Shown here: positions 22,184-34,900 of the stretch, piece after piece
Numbering within the stretch: the stretch's first letter is position 1
Layout: each line of letters begins with the position of its first letter
From: Pristionchus mayeri
Lineage: Eukaryota; Nematoda; Chromadorea; Rhabditida; Neodiplogasteridae
Length of the DNA stretch: 64,000 bases
Assembly (NCBI GenBank): GCA_036245805.1
Contig: BTRK01000003.1
Coordinates: 37,527,215 to 37,591,214, forward strand
Direction: 5' to 3'
The notes under the pieces: model-generated
What the model was told of the DNA's origin: nothing
Databases searched by the model: none
The model's input: only the letters and a program-made list of their open reading frames with translations
Made by a program: the position numbers and the translations under genes

Positions 22184-24198
22184 ATGTCAAATGAAAACTC
22201 CGATTAATCCCGATTCTCTCGTGAGAGGCCTGATATGTCATTGATCACAACTCTAGTAGCAATGATATGTACCATCCTAACGAGCTATATCAATTATCAA
22301 AAGTTCTCGGTGGAAAAGATGTCCTATTCGAGCAAATTTTCCGTTACGAAGCCGCGCGATATAATTTTTCGGAAATATTTTATGCAGAAACCTGCCTAAG
22401 TTTGGCATATTAAATACATTTTTCGACAACAGTTTCAGAAGCGTACGTTGGAGCAAAATTTACTCCTAAAGAATTTTTCTATATTTACCACGACACCAAA
22501 TTTTCTTCGAGGAAAGACGGTTATTTTAAGGGAGATATAATTGAGGTGAGTATATTGCAAATTACACTTTAATTTAACCCCCGCCCTCAGAACCACCCAC
22601 ACCAAGGGGTGATATTTGTTGGTAGTGATTCAAAAAAAAACATTATCGTTAAATAATGCTACGCCCTTTCTCAGATATTCAAGGGGGTCGACAAGAATCA
22701 CTCGAGAGCTTACGAGGTCATTATTTCGCGGAGAAATGTGTTCGGAGAACTCGCAGAAAACGCGCGTCCGCAGACGAGGGCATATGTTCAAGAGGTGAGA
22801 CGATTTCGCTTGTCCATTAATAGTATATTTTTTCCCAACACTCTCACAGCCGGTAATTGCGGAAATTAAGAGACAATTATGAACTCGAAGTGAGTTAAGG
22901 AAATGCCAAACATCACTTACAGATTATGAACGATTTCGTGAAAATATTTAAATGATTCACGAACCGTTACCAAATCGAACTGCCGAGCATACGGTAAAGA
23001 ACGCGAAAGGAAGACCTTTCAAATTACTAGTATATCCATATGCAATCGGCAGTTTTCAGAGTGTGGATAATTTCGCACACTATTTCCTACAACTAAGAAA
23101 GAACAAAGGGGTTGAGAAAATCGTTATCGATGCTCTTAATCGCGTTCGTTTTAAAATTGAAATGCTTTCCAAACAGTAAATCGTTTCAGCTTGCAACAAA
23201 ATATAAGAGCTTTTCTAAAGAAGTAAAGTTGGATCTCGAACGTAGCTTCTGCATGCGCAACACTTTACATTGGATTAATTTTGATTTGGGAGGAGTATTT
23301 GACGAATATTTTGACTTGTTCACTGAACTAGTTGGAGTTAATTTCGGACCACTTATGGAAAATAGTTATTACACCACAAATAAAACAGCTAAAGAAGTGA
23401 AGAGAACTATAATGCAGAGGGCTAAAGCAATTAACATGCCAGCGCAAGATTATGTCGACAATTGTGCGAGTAAGTTGATAATTCTAGTCAATGAAATAGA
23501 AAAAAAATCAGGGATGATTTCCATGATGAAATTTGACGATCATGAATTACATGTATTCAATCAGAGTTTCGAAGAGTACATGGGAGAAATATGGGGGAAG
23601 AAGATGTACGAATCTGTGGATGAAGTAAGAAAGGCAGGACAAAAATGTCCCCAGATACACATAATTATCAATAATATTTAATATCATAAACTAACTCAGT
23701 TAGTCGATGCGTTACATAATGAGTGCTCCGTATATAAACATGATATTGAAACGATGGAATTTTCTGAAATCACTGCCGATGACTTCATTCATTCAAAGTC
23801 AGTTGAGAGAGGTAAGTGTGTGCGAAACAAAAAAAGTTAGACTTAGAATCAATAAACTCTATTCAGCACGAGGGTGAATTCCTCGACACTCTACTTTTAT
23901 CAAACAATCGATGTGAACATGAACTTAGACTTGGGCATATCCTGAGAAAAGATGTGTATTTATATGATAGCCACTTTGTTTGTGTACAACATAATTCAAA
24001 ATTCAAACTGTATTTTCAGTGGATTTCAAAGTTTCGCATGGTGCTGATGCACAAAGAATTTGAGCAGGCGTTCTGCATTCAGACAACTCTTGAGGTCATC
24101 TTCGAACAGGACTTTTTTTTGATTTCGAAGTGCATGATTTCATGGGAAACACTTTTCCTGCCAACCCCGAACAAATTTCTGTGATTGTGACATCGTGA
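22184..24198 (+). pseudogene. Unknown multi-exon gene, right-arm copy, frameshifted
   Basis: Exons: a first block from 22184 (MSNENSD then TAA at 22205-22207; an alternative start is the ATG at 22267), ending 22399; 22439-22545; 22675-22794; 22923 to about 23175; about 23180-23681; 23698-23811; and a last part near 23860-24198. Exon 4 carries a 4-nt deletion relative to the left arm, and another frame change occurs around 23175, where the apparent intron would be only 14 nt. The predicted protein has stretches such as KFTPKEFFYIYHD and GGVFDEYFDLFTEL and is not recognised. Multiple lesions point to a pseudogene, though the coding pattern is still well preserved. Confidence 0.6.
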
Positions 24199-24557
24199 AA
24201 AATTGCACATGAAAAGGTGTCGTGTGAAAAGTGTGTATTTCAGTGTTTTTGTTTAATCTTCACGATTCCTCGCATAGACGAGATCAAACATCTCACCACC
24301 GTTTGATTTCTCATTGTGCAAAAACATAAAAATACGTTTCTAAGTGCAATAAGGAGAAATATGAATTATATTTTGAGAAGTCATAAACATCAATAATTTA
24401 AATATTAACAACACATGTCAAGAGTAGCCAAAATATTGAGCCAAGTCACCTGTTATTTCACCGCCCCATTGCTAACATAGATAACAGCTTATCAATGTGC
24501 TGACGCGCTAGTACCTCTTCTCCAACTGTCAACAACGGTTAAATTCATAATACAGCC

Positions 24558-26598
24558 ATGGATGTGAGTGAATATATCTCCCTTTTTGATAAAAAGTTCA
24601 AGCATATTGATAGGGATTCGATGTGGTACAGATCAATCTGGACTTTTGCATTCCCAAAGAATACATCAATTATACAATCGATGATTCAAGAGGAAGATTC
24701 GGATCGTTGATCGATTCCAAGTGAGCACATTTCAAAATGTTCATAAAGCGAAAGTTTGAAAAATGCATTCATTGAGAAACAAAAGTTAAAATAAGAGACT
24801 GAATACAGAAAATTCGACAGCCCCGTTGATTCATCATCGATCTGTATTAAAAAATTCAGCACAACTTTTGAGTCTACACAAAAAGTAAGTCGTTGTTTCC
24901 TCATCTTGACCATAATACTGGCATAAATTTTGGAGGCTTCCTCCAAGTATAGCATTCGTTTACATGTTTCTTCAGCAATTATTCCAGGCTAGAGTTCGTA
25001 ATTCGGGTCAATGTCTCTTCAGTTTACACACTCTCTCGACCGGTTGAACGGCGAGAGGGAATGTGTTGAATGGAGAGACCGTGGTTCTATTTCTCAAACT
25101 CTATTCCAGGCTAGGCTGGTGCTGCGAGAGCTCAATGTCTCGCGAACAGTGCAACACGAGAATATTCACCGCTTCATCGGTTCATATAAAGTTGCGAACG
25201 AAAGTCCAGAATCACAGGATATGTAAGTTCACACAGTCATTATATATTTTTAAAATTTTATGTAGGGTTTTATTTTTGAACTATTGTATTTTTTAAACAT
25301 TTACAATTTCAGAAAAATCACAAACTATCATTCCGGATTAGCGATCGACTATGTTCACGTCAAAATGTTTTAGAAACAATTGTAAAAATTATTTGCTGAA
25401 GTTTATATATGTTCACTAGCAAACTCATTGCAGATACATGATCACCGTTTACTGTGGTGAACCGCTCTCTGAGATCATTAAACGAGGGACATATCTGATG
25501 GATCAAGTGATAAAATGGACAAAAGAAATGTTGCGCGCTCTGGTGTATATACATTCCAAAGGAGTAATATCATTCAGTACAAAATAAGTCGATATTTATT
25601 TTCTGAGAATATATTATAATGAGCGGGGCTTTATCCAAAAATGTCTCAGCTCATTCACCGCAACCTTCACCCCGACAACATCTTTATTGATGTATCAAAC
25701 AAACTCACATTAAGCGGTTTGTGGAAAGTTACTTTGAATAATTTACCTAATTTTGCAGATTTCGGAAATGCACACTCAATCAAGCTCTATGAAAACAAAA
25801 CCATTCCCTCGGAATATTCACCATCGCGTTACATGCCATTGGAACAGTTGATACGGTTCCGTGGCGAGTACGATGAGAAAGGTTTGTGTGTAACCATGAG
25901 TTTATTGAATCGATATTTGCACTTTCGGATATGTTAGCCAACTTTTATTGTAATCTTAAAAGTAAATACATTTAGTCGACATCTGGAGTACTGGATTGAT
26001 CATTTGGGAGATGATCGCTGGACGACCTCTTTTCAGCGTAGACAGTGTTTGTGAACTGCTCAAATTTCAGATTGAGTATTTCGGACGAATCGATGAATGC
26101 ATACTAAGGAAGGTAAATAAGTAGCATATATATTTATTTCATATTAATCACCATCAGATCAGTTCTGAAGAGGAGAAGCAGTACCTCGAGCAATATTCAT
26201 CCACTTTCGAACGAAGAGTAACCAACACAATAATTACGAATAAGAAAACAATGCTCATTAGGATATGGTCGAGATTCTGAGAGCGCAGTTATTGGCTTCG
26301 AATGTTAGAATTGATAAGATGTCGCTTGTTGAGCGCGAAGATTACTTAAGAGATTTCATCAATCGCACTCTCCAGTTCAATCCGGACTCGAGGTACATAT
26401 CAAATATACTTTTGCAGAATGTCAAATTGCAGAATGTCAGCGCTTACGTCGCTTTCGCATCCGTTTCTGCAGACCCTTCATCCTTGGGAGCAGGCACTCC
26501 CAAAAGACGAAAAAGAAGCCTTGAAGGCACTAGAGCAGCACATCCGAAAGGAGATTGCAGCGGCTCCGATCAACCTCGGCGAAAACATGCAACACTAG
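24558..26598 (+). CDS. MAPK-like pseudokinase, copy C (intact frame)
   Basis: Eleven exons join to 1098 nt, 365 aa: 24558-24563, 24632-24720, 24809-24884, 25110-25222, 25434-25563, 25650-25716, 25759-25881, 25976-26112, 26158-26217, 26262-26392, 26433-26598. Internal exon lengths (76, 113, 130, 67, 137) match the paralogues exactly. This is the least diverged member: VAIK Lys present (ICIKK), alpha-C Glu present (LREL), DFG retained (DFGNAH). The catalytic HRD is HRN (HRNLHPDN), so the proton-accepting Asp is lost. The P-loop is degenerate (DDSRGRFGS) and no TxY is seen in the activation segment, although the family's xxxYMPLEQ replaces the MAPK APE. ATP binding is conceivable, phosphotransfer unlikely. 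It is followed after 750 bp by copy D on the same strand. Confidence 0.85.
24981..25114. mobile_element. Intronic palindromic MITE with 12-bp duplication spanning a splice acceptor
   Basis: ATTCCAGGCTAG occurs at 24981-24992 and again at 25103-25114. Between them lies a 110-bp imperfect palindrome whose ends AGTTCGTAATTC and its inverted partner belong to the small MITE family of this window. The duplicated block is precisely the 3' splice site plus first exon bases of copy C exon 4, so the downstream copy still serves as acceptor. Confidence 0.75.
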
Positions 26599-27348
26599 CC
26601 CCCAAACTCCCCATCCTACACTATATCACCATTCATCTAAAACGTTGAAGTCTGCCGAAAGTAAATAAATCGATAATCGACAAACTCTGGTGCGCGAATC
26701 ATTCATCATGTGCCACATACACTTGTCTGGTGGTAAACAGAAATAACATTAAATACGGTTTTGCCTGAATGTAACATAACAAAAAATTACAAAAATCAGT
26801 CATTGGTATCAATAACAAGATAATATATAATATATATTATATATTATATTATATATTCCACTAAGTATAAAAATTACCTGATCTTCCAGAGGCTGTGAAA
26901 ATTAAGTTAAAATTAATATCTTTGAAATATGTACCTATAAATAGAGGTGTCAACACATTCCTGGAAAGAATACACTACAGTAGAGAATCTATTTCGAAAA
27001 AAATAAGCATTTCAAAATATTTGTCATTTGTTATGGCTGCCGGACTGCAGTTGATGATAACAATATCTATCATTCACACCACATTTGACTCCACTCGACA
27101 CTATATTGGAAAAATATGCAAAATTTCGGGGCGCATTATCCACTAAAATAACCCACTCTCTTTTGCGTGTTTTCACCTTATCAGCATTGTTTTCATCTGC
27201 TCAATCGATACATCGACAAGTCACCGGAGATAAATACCATGCTTTACTCACTCTATTTCTTATCTTTAGCGCCTTCACAACATTCTCGCCTCTACTTCCC
27301 GTTACTCTTCCTCTCACTCTTCACTCGGTTCTTAGCCATCGTAGAATT
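26599..27348. other. Intergenic between copies C and D
   Basis: AT-rich, with a (TATATAA)n-like palindromic patch at 26820-26860. No exon is supported; this interval presumably holds the promoter of copy D. Confidence 0.5.
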
Positions 27349-29796
27349 ATGAGTGTGAGTATGGTCACCTTTCCTAAAACATCAGATTATTCGTGACAAT
27401 ATTCGTTTCAGCAGTTCCACCTCATCCAGCAATCCCCTCCGTTCAACGTACCCATTTCGATTCGAAATTGGACCGTAGACCATCGTTGCAATGCAGCCGG
27501 ATCACTGGGAATTCTCAAGTAAGCGCATATGATCCCGATAGTCTGTCTGTATTCAAGCAAGGTCCGGCACAGCTCAAAATATCGATTCTCTCGAAACTGT
27601 AAAGGTGTGCAATCGGGTGGTAACATTCCAGGATGCGTTACGTTGGAAATACGTTACGCCCGAAAACGCCTTCATTTCTATTGTTTAAATCCAGTACTGT
27701 TCCTTACAGGAAACTCGACAGTCCCGACGGCTCACAATCGATCATGATCAAGAAATTCATGAATCCGTACAAAACTGAGGAGAGGGTGAGTCACTTTTCC
27801 TCACTGATAGTTGCCTCTCTAGTCTGTCCACCTATTCTCTTCGGTATGATCAATTGGGAAGAATCGATTACTTTTGAAGTCATCATTCGATTGAAGGCCC
27901 AGCTGGTTCTTCGTGAGCTAAATTGTCTGCGTACCATCAATCACAGTCACATTGCGCGCATGCGAGGATCGTATACTGTGAACGACGGGTTTGACAATGG
28001 CATCTCCATGTATGTTTGAATTTACGCAAATGTGAAAGAAATGGTCATTGCATTGATAAAACCAAAGTTACTATTGTAAACAGGGATACGCTAAGCTGGT
28101 ATATTTTCAGTTACCACATCACCAACTACGCTGGCAAGCCACTGATCGATAAGATCGAAGAGGGTAAATACTCGATGGCGGATGTGAAAAAGTGGATGAG
28201 AGAGCTGGTTGAGGCTCTACAGCACCTTCACTCCAACGGAGTCAGTTGCACTCGTTTACATATTTCTTTGCACTTCAGTCAGCTATTTGTTATCAAAACA
28301 TCAAGGAATTAGTAAACAAATCTTCAATATTTTGAAATCAAATATGTTGACATTCACATTTTGAGTAATTGAATTCAAAACTATTGTCAGGTGATCTTCC
28401 GTAATCTTCATCCACGGAACATCTGCATCGACAACAACAACAATCTGACTCTAACCGGTCAGTTTCTATTATTTTCACTTCCAATTTATGAAATCGGTAG
28501 AGGCGTTAGGCTTTTCCACGCAATACTGGATATCTGCGTTATAATAATGACCAGAAAATATTTCTTATTATTTCTACAGGTTTCGGGAAGGCTCGAGTGA
28601 TCAACCGATCGAATGTGATGACAAAGGAGAGGGGCACGGATCCGTACATGTCAATCGAACAGCAGGTCGACTGGGTTGGGCCATACGACGAGAAGGGTAT
28701 GTTTTGATAGTTTGTTTTGAAATCCACATTTTTTTTGATTGTTTGATGTACTAGGTCGGTCGAAAACATCATAGAAAACACATTTCGAAATGTAGTGAGA
28801 ATTACAGTAGTTTATGCTATAAATATAAATAATTGTAAACTTTCAGTGGACATTTGGAGCGTTGGTGCGATATTCTGCGAGCTCATCCTTGGAGACGCGA
28901 TTTTCAGTGGAAAGAGCATCAAAAACTTTCTGAAACTGCAGATGGAGTATTGCGGACCCGTACCTGAGAGCGTGCTTCAGAGGGTATGAGCTACTTCTTC
29001 CTAAAGTTTATAAAAGTTTCATAACTTAATATTTAATTTATTCTGATACGACGAGCCCATAGTATGATTAACACTAACTAGATTCAATTAAATTGAGAAA
29101 GGAATTATAAAGCATGTAATTCACTCATCATCACATGACAAAACTTTCCAGATGCTGGAAACAGACAGGGCCCCCATTGAACAGAGGAATGCAATCTCCG
29201 ACCGTAAGGTTTGTATCAATCGATATAGTTTTTTTTTACCTCCAAATTTCCACTTTTCGCATAAATGCAATAGAGATGGATAAACGCATAGGCAAGCAGG
29301 ATTCACAACTGAACATACAGGATTGACTCCGACAAAACGGTTTGAAATATTTTTTTCTATCACAAATATGCACTCTTCACTTCATTGCAGGACTTCATCG
29401 TGATACTTCGCGATAGAATGAAGAATGGGCGAACAATCGGAGTGGCACAACTCATGGAAAACGAAGAGCCGCTGAGGGATTTCATAGAGCACACCCTACA
29501 ATTCGACCCCCATCTCAGGTAAGCTATTATTTCAATGACTTATATTTTTCACTTGCATAATTAATCTTAATGTCAGCTTGATATTAGAGGACATGTTATA
29601 TGTATCAAAAATCAATAGTTTGCATAGTCTACATGGCATCTACTTTTATCTCAGGATGTCCGCCGAGGCCGCTCTCGGGCATCATTTTCTGCGTGATTTG
29701 CGCCCATGGGAGAGACCACCGACCAGCGCCAATAATCTGCAATTTCTCGCTGCGAGCATCCATCAAGAGATCAACGCTTGTCCTATGTTCGCTTGA
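27349..29796 (+). CDS. MAPK-like pseudokinase, copy D (intact frame)
   Basis: Eleven exons sum to 1080 nt, 359 aa: 27349-27354, 27412-27518, 27710-27785, 27897-28009, 28111-28240, 28391-28457, 28580-28696, 28847-28983, 29152-29208, 29391-29518, 29655-29796. Start is the two-codon exon MS followed by GTGAGT, as in the paralogues. VAIK Lys is present (IMIKK) and alpha-C Glu is present (LREL). HRDxxxxN is FRNLHPRN and DFG is GFGKAR; the P-loop has lost most glycines (NAAGSLG). The C-lobe is MAPK-like, with VDIWSVGAIFCELILG and an LQFDPHLRMSAEAAL motif matching the p38 LVLDSDKRITAAQAL region. A pseudoenzyme role is inferred. Confidence 0.88.
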
Positions 29797-30448
29797 GTAG
29801 CAGAACAATTTTTGTGATAACGGCCATTCCAAACTGTTTTCTCTCTGCATGTTTGTGAAATATTCTGTGCAAATTAATATTCTCACTGTGCAAAAATAAG
29901 TATCTGTTAAGTACAATAGTTTGATTCGATCGATTATAAATTGCCACGACGTTATATGTGACACGAGCCGATTATATGTGAGACGATGTGACACGAGAAA
30001 CGAGAAACGATGTGTAGCGAAATCACTTCGCTACTATCAATTCACTCAATTATAATCAATAATCAATAAATCAATCAATTTAAATAATTCAATATAAATA
30101 AAATCAGCCATCGTTCAATCCCTTCAGTTAGCCTCTACCGTATCATTATTTCACATTACCGCGGAGAAAGTGTCCCATACAGAAGATGCAGGGTAGCCTA
30201 CCGTATGCCGCGGAGCGCTTGCATTTTCTGGACTCGACTTTCTTTTAGCGTTGAAGAGTTTCCTCCACGTTCACGTCACTTTTTCTTCCTTTTCCTTTCA
30301 TATTTTCATCACCTAATTAGGCGCACGTGCCTAGTCATTCATGCTAGCTGTCCTGCGAAGCTTCGCGAGCTAGTTCATCGTTTCTATCTTAGCTGACCTG
30401 CGAATTGTCGCGAGCTATTTCAATGTTCCTTTCACCTTTCACTCATTA
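29797..30448. repeat. Dispersed repeat, left part (split by Tc1-like element)
   Basis: From about 30010 the sequence (TAGCGAAATCACTTCGCTA hairpin, then GCGAGCTA...CATCG blocks) is related to 61435-61960. The repeat resumes after the Tc1-like element and runs to about 31785, matching 62850-62965 at its end. It is an unclassified retro-like repeat. Confidence 0.55.
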
Positions 30449-31504
30449 CAGGGTGGCTGATAAATATTGCGCCACTTTTCTTGTTTCTCAATCTCCATTC
30501 TCTGTAGGCACCATTGCATCAAATTTGGTAACTATGTTGGTAAGGGACAAAAGTTATTAGCCTATAAATATTATCTGGATTGTTCAAGTATTTCAAGAGT
30601 TATCACTTCTGAAATATTTTGTTTTGGAATTGGGACTTTTCTGGGCACATAAACACATAAAAGTTTATGCCGCCTTACAGCAAGGAATTAGATACAGGAC
30701 TCATCCATTTATTCCTAATAAGAACAACCATTTACACGTATAAATATGTGATCAATTATATTATGAGCCTCGGAACTTTCTCAGAAATGCTTTGAAATTA
30801 TTTCATTATGAACGGCGCTCTATAAAAAATAATAATATTTCGAAGCCGCATTCTTCGAACACATTTGCTATTTGAATTGTTCTATTTTATGCATGATACT
30901 CCATCATTCTTTATTGTGAAAATGCATTCCATTTGCTTGGGCATATTGATTCGGAACCAGAATAAGTTGCGAAATGCTGCGAAGCGCCGCTTTTAGCGAT
31001 ATTTTGAGGTGCCTACTTCTACCATTAATTCAACGTTTACATTCAATTTGATGCAACAATATTTCATAACTCGACTCTGTTAATAGCTATGCAACATTAT
31101 ACGGCGGTATCAACATTCAAAATAAGAAATTCCGAAAAGTGAGTTTTTTGCATATGCGTGACTGAAAGTCATCAAATTTATCTCTCTCTGTTTTCAGAGA
31201 CCCTATATCGCATTTGACAAGATTATCACTTAGTGGAAGGGTTACTCTTCATATTCACCTCGGTTGCAATTTCGATGGACATTGAGATCATTTTATATAT
31301 CGAAAAATGTGAATGGCGCATTGAGTATAAATGTAGAATACGTTTTGCCTCCATGCTAAGAGGCCAGTCGATGCCATGAAGCCTGCGTCTAGTAATTGTT
31401 TTGCACGGTACTGATATATATTTAAACGCAATATGATAATTATCCTTTTATTTGTTTGCGAGATATTATTCAAAAGGTGGACGCAATATTTATCAGCCAC
31501 CCTG
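30449..31504. mobile_element. Tc1/mariner-like non-autonomous element
   Basis: TIRs CAGGGTGGCTGATAAATATTGCG and its inverse ...ATATTTATCAGCCACCCTG are flanked by TA at 30447-30448 and 31505-31506. The 1056-bp interior has no transposase frame. It is nested inside the repeat that runs from about 30010 to 31785. Confidence 0.85.
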
Positions 31505-31506
31505 TA

Positions 31507-31790
31507 CATCATTTTCACCATTCAGGCCATTCACTAGGGCATCATCTCTTCCTCCGATCCACCCAAGACGCCCTTCGCTTCACTAACTTGGGCATCATCT
31601 CACTCTCCCACTCCTACCATCACAGGTACATTCCACTCCTTCCGGTTATTCAATAGCCCACCAGTCCAACCCGTTCCCAACTTGTGATCTACCCCGTTAT
31701 TTAGTGTTTTTCCTTTGTAAATCAAAGTAAATAAATCGTGTTTATTATCACTACTCGTCCTTTGCATACCATAAAGGGATTCTAGCAATA
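31507..31790. repeat. Dispersed repeat, right part
   Basis: It continues the repeat after the Tc1-like insertion and ends with GTTTATTATCAC...GTCCTTTGCAT, shared with 62925-62960. The AATAAA-like signals just before that end suggest the 3' end of a retroelement transcript. Confidence 0.55.
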
Positions 31791-31931
31791 TAAATTTTCC
31801 ATAATATGCGATAATTATCGAGTCTGTCTCGATAATGCTTACGCACTGATATTGGCTGAGATGCCCTCTCCCTCCTTGTTAATCGTGCATTTCCGTTTTT
31901 CTCCCTTTCTTCCTGAGTCAGCAAGATAACG

Positions 31932-34900
31932 ATGTCATTTTCTGTCTCTCAAGCATTCCCCGTAATGCGCTGGTCAAGTCGACTTATTTCGGCTTTACTC
32001 GTGCAGGTAAAGTGTAGCTAATCAAGAATTTGTGGCACCATCAAGTTATTACTTGCATTTAGGTCATAGTCACTGTGGGAGAATCTCTGGTCGAATCGGG
32101 AAATGAGCAGAATACTACCGATGCGGAAGCTCGTTTCGAGGCGGCTACAGCCATGCTCAAGCAGAAAGAGGAGATCGCTGAGCAATTGGCACGCATTTTT
32201 GAGCAGAAGAATGCGACGTGAGTTATTATGATGTCATTGTTTTCGTTTCCGCACAAATAGGCTGATTTGATTAAATTCGGGATCAAAGGTCAGCATACTC
32301 AATGCAATTCTCGAAATTTATACCTTGCATTTTTACGAAATGAATTGCAAACATTAGGATATTTTTTACGTGGTTCTCTTTTAAAGATATGTCGCAAGAA
32401 AGCATGCGAAATGCGAACGGAAGTCATCTTGACAGTTGCGTTCTAGAAATGATACAACGCTCTCTTCACTCTGTTCACGTCGATTGGCCTAGAGAGTGTG
32501 TAGAATGAAGAGATCGCGGTATCGTTTCTGGAACTCTATTGTATAGTGCGTGTCCGTGGAAGTATGCCGTTCCCCCGGTAGTTCGACTATAGTGTATAAA
32601 GCATAATTCAGATGGGCTGCGTGTCTGGACAAGGTGAACGCGCTGAGGATGCCGTGGTCGAGTGCGGAGAGGATCGTTGAGAGGCACAGCCGGCTGGTCA
32701 AGGCGCAGGACGAAGCTGAGCAAGCTCTTGCACGTGCCGCTAAAGACGTCGAGGAGGCTGTGCATGCACTCAACACGTTTACCGTGCTTCCAAACCACAC
32801 ACTGTGGTGGAACAAACTTAATCGACCGAAGAAGGAGGAACGTGCATCGGAAATATTGTCGCTCATTAGCAATACGACTTCCAAGAGAGATGCGTTGAAA
32901 AAGCTCGAAGGAGTGCTCAATGAACACAAGTTCAAGCGAGACAATAGGATTTGCCTCGAGGAGCCCTCACGCATGAACCCAACCTGTCCACTGCTCGATG
33001 ACCTCGAAAGGGAGGTGAAAGAAGCACGGGTGGAAAAGGAAGGAGTAGAAGCAGAACTTCGAGAAGCAACGCGGATGCTTGCCGAGTACGATGTTCCATG
33101 GAGAGAGATTGCTAAGCTGGGAGCAATCCGCCGTCAACTGACGGCTGCGTACAACCAGACGCTGGAGATGCTGAACGAGGCTGCTGTTGCGGACACGAAT
33201 GCCCGCGACCGCGTGGACCAACACGCAGCTGCGAATAATGAAGCGAATGCGCAGCTGTCGTTGCCATTCCCATCAGCATTGATTGGCGCGAATGATGCTT
33301 TGCGAGAAGCAGAATCGGCGAAAGACAATGCAAGAAAGAGGCAGGATGAGGCCAAAAGGGACCTAGAATTGCTAAGAAATGAGCTTCGAGGGGCTCAAGA
33401 GGACCGAGATAAAGCGCGAGCGGCTGCTGATGAGCTCAGAAAGAAGCAAGATGAAGATGGGTGAGTGTCTCCGATGATCACTTTTGAAACCACAGCAATA
33501 TTTCAAAATTATATGCTTTGACCAGAAATTCTTTCTATGCAATTATTTTTTTCCAGAAACAATGATTCATGTGCAAATACTTTACCCATGACCATTTCAC
33601 AACCCGCATGATTGCGAGTTACCGATGGGCATCGCTGTGACCGAACATAGAAAACAAATATTATATTTCTAAACGAAGGCATCTTCTTTTCTAAGGAATG
33701 AATGAATGAAGGAGCAATGGTCTGCCTCTTTTCAGTTTGCACACTCTCTCGATGGTCAGAGAGACGAGAGAGCGTGCAAACTGAAAAGAATCAGACGATT
33801 GCTCGAATGAAAAGTACTGCAGGTTGTCAATAGGATCGATTATCGGGATTGGCATTGGCGTATTTCTTATCATCGCACTATTTATTGGAGGATTCATCGC
33901 TTTTACGTACCTAATCAGGCGGAGGAATGGAACAGGCAAGCACGATAACAAAATGGAGTTTGAAATCGAAATTTTGTGTATGACATGACATGCGCATGAA
34001 AGTGGTTAGCGAAAATACGTTAGATGATTTTAGAATCGAATTTCTTGACTGGGATGCCGAACCATTCATCGTTATCGATCTACAAGGGAAGGCACACCGA
34101 ACATGATTCTAAAGAAACGATACACGGTGGGCAATTGGGCATTTTTTTTGTTCTGTTTCTTAATTAATGTCTGTCGAAACATTGGACCGTTTCCGGGCAA
34201 AACAAAAACAAGGTTCAGGAGAAGAAGATACTCTCATCAAGAAGGATTCTCCAATTTCGAACTCACTGAAACTGATCTCTGCATATTCAGTATGATTTTC
34301 TTTAAAAAACTTATTTTAAAAAATGAATCCTGATTTCCTCATTTAAGCCCAGCAAATTGTTAGAAGATGAAAACGCAGCAATCGATTCTGGAAAGCACCA
34401 ACTGCTAAAAGATCATCCTCCTAGGTAAAACAACGAATTCAGCTGAAATCATTACTTGGATTATATAGTTTTCGAGGAAAGTACGTAATCGTATTTGCAG
34501 ATTTCATAAAGAGTTCGTCGTTATCAAAATTCGAGGAGTAGGCGGGTTCGGATGTGTTTTTGAAGCTCACAATATATTCGACAATAACGATTATGCAGTA
34601 AAAAAGGATAGCAATACACGCGAGGTTCGAAAAAAAGTATTGTGGTTACATTTAGAACAAACGATTAAGCGAAAAAGAAAAAAGGACTTTCTGAAGTAAG
34701 AACTCTTTCAAAATTGTCGAATCTCGATCATCCCGGTATCGTTCGATACAACACTGCGTGGATTGAGGAATCACCATATGGTTGGCAGGTCTGAAAATGA
34801 GGAGCTCTAAAAGTAAAATAACCACACACTTGTAGCATGAGCAGGACGTGGAAATACTGAGAAAGACTGGATCCCCATTTGATACATTTGTAAGATAGTT

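Larger units (their letters stand above)
20297..23025. repeat. Large near-perfect palindrome (~1.3-kb arms)
   Basis: Left arm 20297-21625 is the reverse complement of right arm 21700-23025, with very few differences, leaving a spacer of about 75 bp. Both arms contain the promoter and first four exons of the same gene, so it is a head-to-head duplication. The strongest difference is a 4-nt deletion near 22950 in the right arm relative to the left. The high identity implies recent origin or ongoing arm-to-arm gene conversion. Confidence 0.92.

Noticed and set aside
32475..33355. Several long minus-strand frames over the receptor kinase
   Set aside because: They are antisense shadows of the coiled-coil exon 32612-33460, whose plus-strand frame joins neighbours in phase.
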